NCBI RefSeq assembly: GCF_018128905.1
Contig: NZ_CP063808.1
Span: 8,308,001-8,372,000 of the forward strand
Direction: 5' to 3'
DNA: 64,000 nt
Source of the DNA: Streptomyces sp. A2-16
GTDB taxonomy: Bacteria > Actinomycetota > Actinomycetes > Streptomycetales > Streptomycetaceae
Part shown: positions 31,620 to 40,614 of the stretch, one piece after another
Numbering within the stretch: position 1 is the first letter of the stretch
How the letters are laid out: each line of letters opens with the position of its first letter
Notes under the pieces: model-generated
What the model was told of the DNA's origin: nothing
Seen by the model: only the letters and a program-made list of their open reading frames with translations
The model's database searches: none
Translations under genes and position numbers: made by a program

Positions 31620-33047
31620 ATGTACGTCGGTATCGATGTGGGCACGTCCGTCGTCAAGGCCGCCGCCTTCGACGGTGAGGGTCGCCAACTGGCCGTCGAA
31701 TCGCGCCCGGTGGAGCTCTCCCTGCGCGGCGGATTCGTCGAGCAGGACATGGAGGAGGTCTACGACGCCGTCGTCGACGTCCTCGCCACGCTGACCGGGC
31801 GGGTGCCCGAGCCGGTGGAGCTGGCCGGGCTGACCGGGCAGGGCGACGGGGTGTGGCTGGTCGACAAGGAGGGACGGCCGGTGCGGTCCGCCGTGTCCTG
31901 GATGGACGGGCGGGCGCACGAACTGCTCGACCAGTGGCTCGCGGACGGCACCTTCGAGACGGTGTTCCGGCGGACCGGCGGTGCGATGTTCCCGGGCTCG
32001 CCGGGGCCGCTGCTGGCCTGGCTGGACCGGTACGACCCGAAGTCCCTGGAGGCCGCCGCGGCCGCCGTGTACTGCAAGGACATGGTCTTCCAGCGGCTCA
32101 CCGGGGCCGTGCGCGCAACGACGGACGTGTCGGACGCGTCGATGCCCTTCCTCGACCCGCGGACCCGGACCTACGACAACCGGGTGGTGGAGCTGCTGGG
32201 CCTCACCCGTCGCCGGCGGCTGCTCGCCCCGGTCGCTGATCCCATCGCCACGGGCGAGACGCGCGGTGCCGGGCTGCCGTCCGGGACGCGGCTCTCGAAC
32301 GGGCCGTACGACCTGCCGGCCTGCGCGCTGGGGGCGGGGGTCGTCTCGCCGGGAGACGGGCTGCTGATCGTGGGCACGTGCCTCGCCGCGCTGGTCGCCA
32401 CGACCGAGCTGGATCTGAGCGGTGAGCCGGCCGGGCTGTACATCTCGACCGACCGGCCCGGGCACCGGCTGCGGGCGATGCCGGCGATGGTCGGGACGGC
32501 CGCGCTGGACTGGGTGCTGTCGACGACGGGCGTGACGCACGCCGAGGTGGACGAGCTGCTGGCGGCGACTCCGCCGGGGGCGCACGGGGTGCGGGTGCTG
32601 CCGTACTTCGCGCCCTCCGGGGAGCGGGCTCCCTTTGTCGAGCCTCATCTGCGGGCCGAGTTGAGCGGGGTCTCGCTGGAGACGACCAGGGCCGATCTGA
32701 TCCGGGCGGCCTGTGAGGGGATCGGGTACGCGGCCCGGCACTGTCTGGAGGCGGCGGGACTGACGGGGTCGCTCGCGGTGTGCGGCGGGGGGACCCGCAG
32801 TTCCGCGTGGATGCGGCTGCTGGCGGATGTGCTCGGGCGGCCGCTCAGGGTCGTGGAGGGGGAGGTGGGCGCTCGGGGGGCCGTGCTGGCCGCGGCCGAG
32901 CGCTACGGAGTCTCGCTCGACGCCGGGGTCTGGACCGAACCGACGGCGGTCGTCGAGCCGGATCCGGAGCGTTCCGCGTACTACTCCAAAGGGTTCCAGG
33001 AGCATCTGGTGCGGTTGGATGAGGCACGGGGGCGGGCCGGCCGTTAG
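31620..33047 (+). CDS. FGGY-family carbohydrate kinase (copy 2, erythritol/L-xylulose kinase-like)
   Basis: 475 residues. YVGIDVGTSVVKAAAFDGEG at the very start, VELAGLTGQGDGVWLVDKEG, SWMDGRAHELLDQWL, IVGTCLAALVATTE, and SLAVCGGGTRSSAWMRLLAD with VLGRPLRVVE. The TGQGDG...VSWMDGRA pattern resembles erythritol kinase or L-xylulokinase subgroups more than glycerol kinase. ATG with CAGGAGGGA upstream. It is co-directional with the dehydrogenase. No transporter or epimerase is in the window, so the pathway is incomplete here. Confidence 0.88.
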   Translation: MYVGIDVGTSVVKAAAFDGEGRQLAVESRPVELSLRGGFVEQDMEEVYDAVVDVLATLTGRVPEPVELAGLTGQGDGVWLVDKEGRPVRSAVSWMDGRAHELLDQWLADGTFETVFRRTGGAMFPGSPGPLLAWLDRYDPKSLEAAAAAVYCKDMVFQRLTGAVRATTDVSDASMPFLDPRTRTYDNRVVELLGLTRRRRLLAPVADPIATGETRGAGLPSGTRLSNGPYDLPACALGAGVVSPGDGLLIVGTCLAALVATTELDLSGEPAGLYISTDRPGHRLRAMPAMVGTAALDWVLSTTGVTHAEVDELLAATPPGAHGVRVLPYFAPSGERAPFVEPHLRAELSGVSLETTRADLIRAACEGIGYAARHCLEAAGLTGSLAVCGGGTRSSAWMRLLADVLGRPLRVVEGEVGARGAVLAAAERYGVSLDAGVWTEPTAVVEPDPERSAYYSKGFQEHLVRLDEARGRAGR

Positions 33048-33102
33048 CCGCGACATCGTCGTGGCCGGTCGCCCCCTGAGGGGGTTGCGGTTCACGGTGT
33101 TC

Positions 33103-33300
33103 ATGAGGTGTGCGAACTGCGGTGGGAGCCTTCAGGAGTTCCGGGCGCTCACCGACGCCGAGCAGGCGTACGTCCGGGAGCACAAGCCCAGGCACACCCG
33201 CCTGGGCTCGTACTACCGCTGTGCCCGTGAGGGCTGTCTTCGCTACCAGCGGCTCGGGGATCAGAACGACGGGGGTTCCTTCCCCGAGCCGAAGAAGTGA
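33103..33300 (+). CDS. Small zinc-ribbon protein, 65 residues
   Basis: MRCANCGGSLQEFRALTDAE at the start and YYRCAREGCLRYQRL in the middle: two Cys pairs (CxxC and CxxxxC) that would bind one zinc, linked by a charged helix. The function is unknown; such ribbons occur in small transcription- or translation-associated proteins. ATG 33103 is likely (GTG 33097 is an alternative); there is no good ribosome site. The downstream nitroreductase-like gene is convergent, its stop codon abutting this gene's. Confidence 0.7.
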   Translation: MRCANCGGSLQEFRALTDAEQAYVREHKPRHTRLGSYYRCAREGCLRYQRLGDQNDGGSFPEPKK

Positions 33301-33963
33301 CTACAGGTTGCTGAAGTCCGGACCCTTGGTGCGCGTGCGCTTGATCTCGTAGAAGCCCGGGACCGAGGCGACCGCCACGGTGCCGTCCCAGAGGCGGGCC
33401 GCCTCCTCGCCCTTGGGGGCCGGGGTGACGACCGGGCCGAAGAAGGCGATCTGCTCGCCGTCGGGGCCGGGGACCGCGATGACCGGGGTGCCGACGTCCT
33501 GGCCGACCTTGTCGATGCCCTCCTTGTGGGAGGCGCGCAGCTCCGCGTCGAACTCGAAGTCCTTCTGGTCGAAGTACTCGATCAGGTCGGCGGGCAGGCC
33601 GACGTCCGCCAGAGCGCCTTCGACGGCCTCCCGCGTCGGGCCCTGGCCCTCGTTGTGGATACGGGTGCCGAGCGCGGTGTACAGCGGGCCGAGGATGTCG
33701 GAGCCGTGCTTCTGCCAGGCCGCGGTGACCACGCGGATCGGCTGCCAGGCCTTGGTCGCCAGCAGCTCGCGGTACTCCTCGGGCAGCTCGTCCAGCTTGG
33801 GCTCGTTCAGCACGGCCAGGCTCATGATGTGCCAGTGCACCTCGATGTCCCGGACCTTCTCGACCTCCAGGACCCAGCGGGAGGTCATCCAGGCCCAGGG
33901 GCACAGCGGGTCGAACCAGAAGTCGACGGGGGTCTTGCCGGAGGTGCTCGCGGTCTCGGACAT
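33301..33963 (-). CDS. DsbA-fold thiol protein related to mycothiol-dependent nitroreductase Rv2466c
   Basis: 220 residues. VDFWFDPLCPWAWMTSRWVL at the N-terminus is the active-site helix, followed by the conserved NEPKLDELPEEYRELL, GTRIHNEGQG, VGTPVIAVPGPDG and AARLWDGTVAVASVPGFYEI with KRTRTKGPDF. Mycobacterial Rv2466c has CPWC; here the second Cys is Ala (codon GCC), leaving a monothiol. It could still form mixed disulfides with mycothiol. ATG 33963 has CTAGGAGACCC upstream. Divergent from aminopeptidase N copy 1, as I remember in other Streptomyces. Confidence 0.85.
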   Translation of the reverse strand: MSETASTSGKTPVDFWFDPLCPWAWMTSRWVLEVEKVRDIEVHWHIMSLAVLNEPKLDELPEEYRELLATKAWQPIRVVTAAWQKHGSDILGPLYTALGTRIHNEGQGPTREAVEGALADVGLPADLIEYFDQKDFEFDAELRASHKEGIDKVGQDVGTPVIAVPGPDGEQIAFFGPVVTPAPKGEEAARLWDGTVAVASVPGFYEIKRTRTKGPDFSNL

Positions 33964-34100
33964 GGGTCTCCTAGAAAGGTGTTCGTTTCAACCGGCAACA
34001 CCGCTCGTCACACCCCCCATTCCCGGCTGACCGATGTCAGGGGCACATGGCAGGATCGGGCCTGTCCGCATGCTGAACACCATCCGAGGGAGCATCGCCC

Positions 34101-36695
34101 GTGCCCGGTGAGAATCTGTCCCGCGACGAGGCCCGGGAGCGGGCCGCCCTGCTGTCCGTCGACGGGTACGAGGTGTCCCTCGACTTGCGCTCGGCGGTCG
34201 GCGACGAGTCGGGGGACGGCCCGCGCACCTTCCGTTCCGTGACCACGATCCGCTTCCGCTGCAACGAGCCGGGGGCCACGAGCTTCGCGGACCTGATCGC
34301 GCCGAGCGTCACGGCGGTGTCGCTGAACGGCCGGGACCTGGACCCGGGCGCGGTCTTCGACGGCTCCCGGATCGCCCTGGAGGACCTGGCCGCCGACAAC
34401 GAACTGATCGTCGACGCCCAGTGCGCCTACTCCCGCACCGGCGAGGGCATGCACCGCTTCGTCGACCCCGAGGACGGCGAGGTCTACCTCTACACGCAGT
34501 ACGAGCCGGCCGACTCCCGCCGCGTCTTCGCGAACTTCGAGCAGCCGGACCTCAAGGCGCCCTTCCGCTTCGAGGTGCGGGCGCCGCAGGGCTGGGTGGT
34601 CTGGAGCAACGGGGTCGGCTCGGAGAGCGACGGCGTGTGGCGGTTCGCGGAGACGAAGCCGATCTCGACGTACATCACCTGTGTCGTGGCGGGCCCGTAC
34701 CACTACGTGACGGACTCCTACTCCCGGGTGCTGGAGGACGGTTCGACCCTGGAGATCCCCCTCGGCGCCCTGTGCCGCAAGGGGCTCGCCCCCCACTTCG
34801 ACTCCGACGACGTGTTCCTGGTCACCAAGCAGGGCCTGGACTTCTTCCACGAGCACTTCGACTACCCGTACCCCTTCGGGAAGTACGACCAGGCGTTCGT
34901 GCCCGAGTACAACCTGGGCGCGATGGAGAACCCGGGGCTGGTGACCTTCCGCGAGGAGTACATCTTCCGCGGCAAGGTGACGCGGGCCTCCTACGAGGGC
35001 CGCGCCAACGTCATCCTGCACGAGATGGCCCACATGTGGTTCGGCGACCTGGTCACCATGGTGTGGTGGGACGACCTGTGGCTGAAGGAGTCCTTCGCGG
35101 ACTTCATGGGCACCTTCGCCAACGTCGGCGCGACCCGATTCAAGGACTCCTGGATCACCTTCGCCAACCGCCGCAAGGCCTGGGCCTACCGCGCCGACCA
35201 GCTGCCCTCCACCCACCCGATCACCGCCGACATCCGCGACCTGCAGGACGCCAAGCTCAACTTCGACGGCATCACCTACGCCAAGGGTGCCTCCGTGCTG
35301 AAGCAGCTCGTCGCGTACGTCGGCCAGGACGCGTTCCTGGAGGGCGCGCGGCGCTACTTCAAGCGGCACGCGTACGGCAACACCCGCCTCGGCGACCTGC
35401 TGTCCGTCCTGGAGGAGACCAGCGGGCGGGACATGGGCGCGTGGGCGCGGTCCTGGCTGCAGACGGCCGGGGTCAACTCGCTGACCCCGCAGGTGCTGCT
35501 GAGCGCCGAGGGCCGCGTCGACGAACTGGCGGTCGTGCAGGAGGCCGCCGAGTCGCACCCGGAGCTGCGGCCGCACCGGGTGGCGGTCGGTCTGTACCGC
35601 CGTACTCCCGAAGGGGCTCTGGAGCGGTACGCGCGCGCCGAGGTGGACGTCGACGGCCCGCGCACGGTCGTGACGGAGCTGGCCGGTGCCGAGGCCCCGG
35701 AGCTCGTGCTGGTCAACGACGACGACCTGACGTACTGCAAGACCCGCTTCGACGCGGGCTCCCTGGAGACGCTGAAGTCGGCGCTCGGCGACCTCACCGA
35801 TCCGCTCGCCCGGGCCCTGTGCTGGTCGGCGCTGTGGAACATGACGCGGGACGCGCTGCTGCCGGCTAGCGAGTTCGTGGACATCGTGCTGCGTTTCGCG
35901 GGCCGGGAGTCCGACATCGGCGTCCTGCAGATGCTGCACGCCTGGGCCGAGTCGGCGCTCGTGCACTACGTGGCGCCCGAGGGGCGGGAGCGGGCCGGCG
36001 CGCTGCTCGCCGAGGGGGCCGAGCGGGAGCTGCTCGCCGCCGAGCCGGGCAGCGAACAGCAGCTGGCGTGGGCGCGGTTCTTCGCGCGGACGGCCGGGGG
36101 GCCGGGCTCCTTCGAGCTGCTGCGGGGTCTGCTGGAGGGCGCGGCGGACATCGCCGGGCTGGAGGTCGACCAGGAGCTGCGCTGGGCGTTCCTGGAGCCG
36201 CTCGCCGTGCACGGGATCGCCGACGAGAAGGTGCTGGCCGCCGAGCTCGCCCGGGACGACACCGCGTCCGGCAAGCGGCATCACGTCCGCTGCCTCGCCG
36301 CGCGTCCCTCCGCGGCCGTGAAGGCGCAGGCGTGGGCGCAGGTCGTGGAGTCCGACGCGCTGTCCAACGCCCTGGCCGAGGCCACGATCTCGGGGTTCGA
36401 CCGGCCCTCGCAGCGGGAGCTGCTCGCGCCGTACACGGAGAAGTACTTCGCGGTGATCGAGCGGATCTGGCAGGACCGGTCGATCCAGATCGCCATGAAC
36501 ATCGTCTCCGGGCTGTTCCCCTCGCTCCAGGACTCGCCGGCCACGCTGGACGCGGCCGACGCGTGGCTCGCGGCGCACGAGGAGGCGGCGCCGGCTCTGC
36601 GCAGGCTGGTGCTGGAGGGTCGGGACGATCTGGCGCGGGCGCTGCGGGGTCAGGCGTGCGATGCGGGGGCCGTCAACGCCGTCAACACCGCATGA
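34101..36695 (+). CDS. pepN: Aminopeptidase N, M1 zinc metallopeptidase (copy 1)
   Basis: 864 residues, full M1 length. Exopeptidase motif GAMENPGLVTF, zinc site HEMAHMWFGDLV with the third ligand Glu in LWLKESFADF, and the catalytic Tyr region ITYAKGASVLKQL. The C-terminal alpha-helical ERAP1-like domain is intact. It removes N-terminal residues from peptides in the cytoplasm (no signal peptide). GTG 34101 with GAGGGAG upstream gives MPGENLSRDEARERAALLSV, aligning with copy 2 at 52061. A T-tailed hairpin terminator follows at 36755. Confidence 0.95.
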   Translation: MPGENLSRDEARERAALLSVDGYEVSLDLRSAVGDESGDGPRTFRSVTTIRFRCNEPGATSFADLIAPSVTAVSLNGRDLDPGAVFDGSRIALEDLAADNELIVDAQCAYSRTGEGMHRFVDPEDGEVYLYTQYEPADSRRVFANFEQPDLKAPFRFEVRAPQGWVVWSNGVGSESDGVWRFAETKPISTYITCVVAGPYHYVTDSYSRVLEDGSTLEIPLGALCRKGLAPHFDSDDVFLVTKQGLDFFHEHFDYPYPFGKYDQAFVPEYNLGAMENPGLVTFREEYIFRGKVTRASYEGRANVILHEMAHMWFGDLVTMVWWDDLWLKESFADFMGTFANVGATRFKDSWITFANRRKAWAYRADQLPSTHPITADIRDLQDAKLNFDGITYAKGASVLKQLVAYVGQDAFLEGARRYFKRHAYGNTRLGDLLSVLEETSGRDMGAWARSWLQTAGVNSLTPQVLLSAEGRVDELAVVQEAAESHPELRPHRVAVGLYRRTPEGALERYARAEVDVDGPRTVVTELAGAEAPELVLVNDDDLTYCKTRFDAGSLETLKSALGDLTDPLARALCWSALWNMTRDALLPASEFVDIVLRFAGRESDIGVLQMLHAWAESALVHYVAPEGRERAGALLAEGAERELLAAEPGSEQQLAWARFFARTAGGPGSFELLRGLLEGAADIAGLEVDQELRWAFLEPLAVHGIADEKVLAAELARDDTASGKRHHVRCLAARPSAAVKAQAWAQVVESDALSNALAEATISGFDRPSQRELLAPYTEKYFAVIERIWQDRSIQIAMNIVSGLFPSLQDSPATLDAADAWLAAHEEAAPALRRLVLEGRDDLARALRGQACDAGAVNAVNTA

Positions 36696-36754
36696 CCTTT
36701 GGCCTGAGCTTGGGCTCCCGGTAGCCGTTACGAAATACGGGCAATAACAACCGT

Positions 36755-36789
36755 AACCCCTGGTCCCGCCCGAAGGGACCAGGGGTTTT
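36755..36789 (+). terminator. Hairpin terminator behind aminopeptidase N copy 1
   Basis: AACCCCTGGTCCC, loop GCCCGAA, GGGACCAGGGGTT followed by TT: 13 perfect pairs. Confidence 0.9.
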
Positions 36790-36901
36790 CGCCGCCTACT
36801 CGGCATCCGAACACCCGTCCTTTAGTGCTGCCTTGTCCGCATTTGTCGACGGACGTGTAACAGCGGTTAGCGGGCGGTCCGGAGGCGGGAATCTCCGCTG
36901 C

Positions 36902-37960
36902 ATGAACCACAACACCCCGGTCCCCCCGCTCTCCCCCCGCCCTCTGCGCCACCTCTCCGAGGTGCACCGCCGGGTCATGACCGCCGGCCGGCTGCGCACG
37001 GCCGGTGTCTCGGTCGCCGAAGCGAACGAGCAGTGCCGGCCCGGCGGCCCCTGGCAGCAGATCCTCCCCGGTGTCTTCCTGCTCCACCCGGGCCCGCCGA
37101 CCAGCGAGGAGCGGCTGCACGCGGTGCTGATGTACGCGGCACGGGAACAGGGCACCGGGGTCCCCTCGCAGCCGGGCGCGGAGGAGCCGCACCGCCCGGT
37201 GTACGCCGAGGCGATGATCACGGGGCTAGCGGCGCTGACGCTGCACGGCTTCAGCTCGACCCCGCCGCTGCTCTCCCTGGACCGGATCGACGTCCTGGTC
37301 CCGAGGATGCGCCGGCTGCGCTCCACGGGATCCGCGCGGATCATCCGCACACCGGCGCTCCCGGACGCCGAACAGGTCACCGGCCTCCCGGTCGCCCCCG
37401 TCCCGCGCGCCCTCGCCGACGCGGTCACCGAACTCACGGACGCGGGCGCGGTACGCCGGCTCCTGACCGAGGCGGTGCGCGGCGGCCACTGCGAACCCGC
37501 CTCGGTCGTACGGGAGCTGAACAACGCCAAACTGCTGAGCCGCCCGCACGTGGTGGACGCGGTGGACTCCCTGCTCGCCGAGGGCCGTGCCATCGCCGAG
37601 GACCGCCTGTACCGCATGGTCGAGGAGCACGGCCTGCCCGACCCGGTCTGGAACGTCGACCTCAGGCTCCCGGGCGGGCCCCACCTGGGCGGCCTGGACG
37701 CGTACTGGCCCGAGCAGGCGGTCGCGGTGGAGCTGGACACCCGGGCCCCGCGCCAGGGCCACCGCCAGGACGAGGACGCCCTGTGGTCGGAGTACGCGCG
37801 CAAGCGCGAGCACCTGGAGCGCCTCGGCATCACGGTCGTCCACATCACCCCCCGCAAGCTCCGGGACGCGATGGAACAGCAGGCGACGGTGATCCGTACC
37901 GCGCTCATGGCCGCGGGCGACCGTGATCCCGCGGCCTATGTCGTGGTGCTGCCCCGGTAG
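36902..37960 (+). CDS. Uncharacterised protein, AbiEi-/DUF559-like two-part architecture
   Basis: 352 residues; not firmly recognised. The N-terminal part (EVHRRVMTAGRLRTAGVSVA) looks like a winged-helix preceding RIDVLVPRMRRLRSTGSARI and GLPVAPVPRALADAV, reminiscent of AbiEi-type antitoxin proteins. The C-terminal part (AEDRLYRMVEEHGLPDPVWN, GGLDAYWPEQAVAVELD) resembles the PD-(D/E)xK fold of DUF559/very-short-patch endonuclease relatives, with Asp and ELD as candidate acidic residues. ATG 36902 was preferred; a TTG start at 36833 is possible. No toxin partner is adjacent. Function unknown. Confidence 0.65.
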   Translation: MNHNTPVPPLSPRPLRHLSEVHRRVMTAGRLRTAGVSVAEANEQCRPGGPWQQILPGVFLLHPGPPTSEERLHAVLMYAAREQGTGVPSQPGAEEPHRPVYAEAMITGLAALTLHGFSSTPPLLSLDRIDVLVPRMRRLRSTGSARIIRTPALPDAEQVTGLPVAPVPRALADAVTELTDAGAVRRLLTEAVRGGHCEPASVVRELNNAKLLSRPHVVDAVDSLLAEGRAIAEDRLYRMVEEHGLPDPVWNVDLRLPGGPHLGGLDAYWPEQAVAVELDTRAPRQGHRQDEDALWSEYARKREHLERLGITVVHITPRKLRDAMEQQATVIRTALMAAGDRDPAAYVVVLPR

Positions 37961-37989
37961 TGACGGACCGGGGCGGGACCAGGAGGGGA

Positions 37990-38029
37990 GAGGAGGGGCC
38001 ACGGCACCGGGGTGCCGGGGCCCCTCCTC
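37990..38029. terminator. Hairpin between convergent genes
   Basis: GAGGAGGGGCC ... GGCCCCTCCTC with an inner GGCACC/GGTGCC stem. The arms overlap the stop of the glycosyltransferase gene. Confidence 0.75.
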
Positions 38030-39254
38030 ATTGCGCGTGCGGCCGCCGGAGCGGGTCGGGCAGCGCGGGGCGGGCGGCGCCCGCGGCGGCACGGTCCAGC
38101 AGGGCCGCGTACGACGCGATCATCCTCGTACGGCTGAAGCGTTCGCGGCTCGCCGCGAGGGCCGGGGCGAGGTCGGTGCGGGCGGCCACCGCCCGGGACC
38201 AGGCCGCCGCGATCGTCTCCGGGTCCGGGTCCGTGATCAGGCCGTGGCCCGCCACGATCGCCGCGCTGTCACCGACGTCGGTCGCCACCGGCACCGCGCC
38301 GCACATCATGCCCTCGATCAGGCACAGCGGGGCGGCCTCGCCCCAGGCGGAGGTGAGGGCGACGACGTCCGAGGCGGCGTACAGCGTCTCCATGTCGCGC
38401 CGGACGCCCAGCAGCCGCAGGCCCCGGTCCGCGAGGGCCGGGACCCCCTGGAACGCGGTCGCGATGTCCGCGGTGAGCCCGGGGTTGGCCGTCGTCATGC
38501 CCGCCCCGCACATCAGCACCTGCCCGTCCGGGACCCGGTCCAGCCAGGCGCGGGCGGCGGCGAGCAGCAGGGGGACGTTCTTCATGGCGTCGTAGCGGGC
38601 GGCGAAGACGACCACGGGGGCCGCCTGGTCGATGCCGAGTTCCGTGCGGAGCGCGAGGCGGCGGGCCGCGTCCGGGCGGAAGCGGAAGAGATCGACGCCA
38701 TTGGGGATCACATGGAGGAGCTCGGAGGGGATCCCGGCGGCCCGGTACGCGTCCCTCGTCGACTCGGCGCAGCACACGCAGGCCACGACCGTGCCGTCGG
38801 CGATGGCCGCCTTCAGCTCGTCGAGGGCGGTGCCCTGGTTCTCCGGGTCGGAGCGGTGCAGGCAGACCACGACCGGGCGGCGGGGCAGCCCCGCCTGGTT
38901 GAGCAGCCCCAGCGGCTGTTCCTTCAGGGAGAGCACCACGTCCGCGCCCGCCGTCGCCCGGGCTGTTTCGGCCAGCTCCGGTCCGGTGAACCCGGCCGAA
39001 ACGCCGGTGCTCCGGAAGGTGCGGCCGAGGGAGGTGACGGCGACCCCGGCCGCGGTCAGCGCCCGGTAGCAGGTGTCGTCCGTCATCCGCTGCCGGGTCG
39101 CCTCCCGGTGGACCTCGCCGTACAGGCTCAGCACCTGATGGTGCTGGCCCCCCTCGGTGAGACCCAGCACGATGTCGCTGTGCACGATCCGGGCCCCACC
39201 GGAGAAGAAACCCTCGTAGACCGACAGCACTCGCAGCTCGTGTCCCGTACGCAC
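38028..39254 (-). CDS. Family-4-like glycosyltransferase
   Basis: 408 residues, GT-B fold. Starts HELRVLSVYEGFFSGGARIV (N-terminal Rossmann Gly-Gly-Ala), has hinge segment LLHVIPNGVDLFRFRPDAAR, sugar-nucleotide region VVVFAARYDAMKNVPLLLAA, and E-x7-E motif in WGEAAPLCLIEGMMCGAVPV. It transfers a sugar from a nucleotide donor to an unknown acceptor. GTG 39254 was preferred because AAGGCGGG is about seven bases upstream; GTG 39275 would add seven residues. There is no glycan cluster around it, so its pathway is unclear. Confidence 0.85.
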   Translation of the reverse strand: MRTGHELRVLSVYEGFFSGGARIVHSDIVLGLTEGGQHHQVLSLYGEVHREATRQRMTDDTCYRALTAAGVAVTSLGRTFRSTGVSAGFTGPELAETARATAGADVVLSLKEQPLGLLNQAGLPRRPVVVCLHRSDPENQGTALDELKAAIADGTVVACVCCAESTRDAYRAAGIPSELLHVIPNGVDLFRFRPDAARRLALRTELGIDQAAPVVVFAARYDAMKNVPLLLAAARAWLDRVPDGQVLMCGAGMTTANPGLTADIATAFQGVPALADRGLRLLGVRRDMETLYAASDVVALTSAWGEAAPLCLIEGMMCGAVPVATDVGDSAAIVAGHGLITDPDPETIAAAWSRAVAARTDLAPALAASRERFSRTRMIASYAALLDRAAAGAARPALPDPLRRPHAQ

Positions 39255-39372
39255 ACGACCACCCGCCTTGCACACAATCGAGCCATCCCCGTGAAGTGCG
39301 GGTTAGCCGATATGAGGCGGTACGGACATTACGTCCGGATGAACTGCGTGCTTCGTATCCGGGTCGGCGCGA

Positions 39373-40515
39373 CTACTCGCCGCAGAACTCCGCCTCCACC
39401 ACCGCGTCGGTGTCCCCCGACCAGTCGCCGTTGAAGTTGAAGGCCAGGGAGTGGCGGCCGTCGGCCGTGGTCACGGCCACGGAGTTGGAGCCGTGGATGC
39501 CGCCGTCGTGGCCCCAGACATGGACCCCGCAGCTGAGCTTCCGGTCGATGAGGGCGAGGCCGTAGCCGGCGTTCGGGATGCCCTCGACGGTCACCGTGGT
39601 CTTCATCTCCTTCAACTGCTTCGGCGGCAGCAGCCTGCCCTGCATCAGGGCCGAGTAGAAGCGGTCGAGGTCGGCCGAGTCGGAGATCATCTCGCCCGCC
39701 GAGGAGGCCAGCGAGGGATTCAGCCTCGTGACGTCGTACGTCGGTCCCGTCGCCGTCTCGGCCAGCTTGGAGTAGGCCCGGCTGCTGGGCCGCGGGACGG
39801 TGACACGCGTGCCGGGGACCGAGGTGGCGGTCAGGTGCAGGGGGTCGATGATCCGGTGCCGGATCTCCTCGCCGTACGGCCGTCCGGTGGCCTTCTGGAT
39901 CACCATGCCGGCCAGGACGTAGTTGGTGTTGGAGTAGTTCCAGGACGCGCCCGGGGCGAAGTCCGGCTCGTGGGCCATGGCGATCGCGACGAGCTGCTCG
40001 GGGCTCTGGGTGTCGTAACGATGCTTGAAGAAGCCGTCCTTGAGGAAGTACGTGCGCGCGAACGGCTCGTCGGCGGTGTAGTTGAAGATCCCGCTGGTGT
40101 GGTTGAGAAGCTGCCGGAGGGTGATCCGGCTGCCGTCGTGGCCGTTGCCGCGGACCACTCCGGGCAGCCACTTCTCCACCGTGTCGTCGAGCGACAGCCG
40201 TCCCTCCGCCTCCAGTTGGAGCAGCACGGTGGAGACGAAGGTCTTGGTGATGGAGCCGACCCGGTAGCGGTCGTCCACCGAACGCGGTGCGTGCGTCCTG
40301 AGGTCGCCGACCCCGGCGGTGGTCGACCAGGTGCTCCGGCCGTCCTTCGCGGTGAGCGTCACGCCCGGCACGCCGGCCTTCACCGCGGCGCGGACGGCCT
40401 TCCTGGTGGCCCCGTGGGTGTCGGTGTCGGCCCCGGCCGCCATCGCCGGGGCGGCGAGGGCGGTCGTGAGCGCCACCGCCGTCGCCCCGACCACCACAGT
40501 CGTACGTACGGTCAT
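39373..40515 (-). CDS. Secreted serine hydrolase, class C beta-lactamase / DD-peptidase fold
   Basis: 380 residues. Signal peptide TVRTTVVVGATAVALTTALA with cleavage after AMA. Ser88-Ile-Thr-Lys91 (GSITKTF) is the nucleophile motif, YSN in ASWNYSNTNYVLAG the Tyr motif, and HDGG in VWGHDGGIHG replaces KTG, as in the Streptomyces R61 carboxypeptidase/EstB group. Likely a D-Ala-D-Ala carboxypeptidase or esterase outside the cell rather than a resistance enzyme. ATG 40515 has AGGGGGAAGAC upstream. It lies 99 bases behind the Tat metallophosphoesterase. Confidence 0.9.
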   Translation of the reverse strand: MTVRTTVVVGATAVALTTALAAPAMAAGADTDTHGATRKAVRAAVKAGVPGVTLTAKDGRSTWSTTAGVGDLRTHAPRSVDDRYRVGSITKTFVSTVLLQLEAEGRLSLDDTVEKWLPGVVRGNGHDGSRITLRQLLNHTSGIFNYTADEPFARTYFLKDGFFKHRYDTQSPEQLVAIAMAHEPDFAPGASWNYSNTNYVLAGMVIQKATGRPYGEEIRHRIIDPLHLTATSVPGTRVTVPRPSSRAYSKLAETATGPTYDVTRLNPSLASSAGEMISDSADLDRFYSALMQGRLLPPKQLKEMKTTVTVEGIPNAGYGLALIDRKLSCGVHVWGHDGGIHGSNSVAVTTADGRHSLAFNFNGDWSGDTDAVVEAEFCGE

Positions 40516-40614
40516 GTCTTCCCCCTGTCCAGGCACGCTCGGTGAGCGTGATCGGCGGGAGAGACCCGGGACGGGCGGGGAGGGTTGAGGCCGGTGCGGC
40601 CGGTTGGGCCGGTT

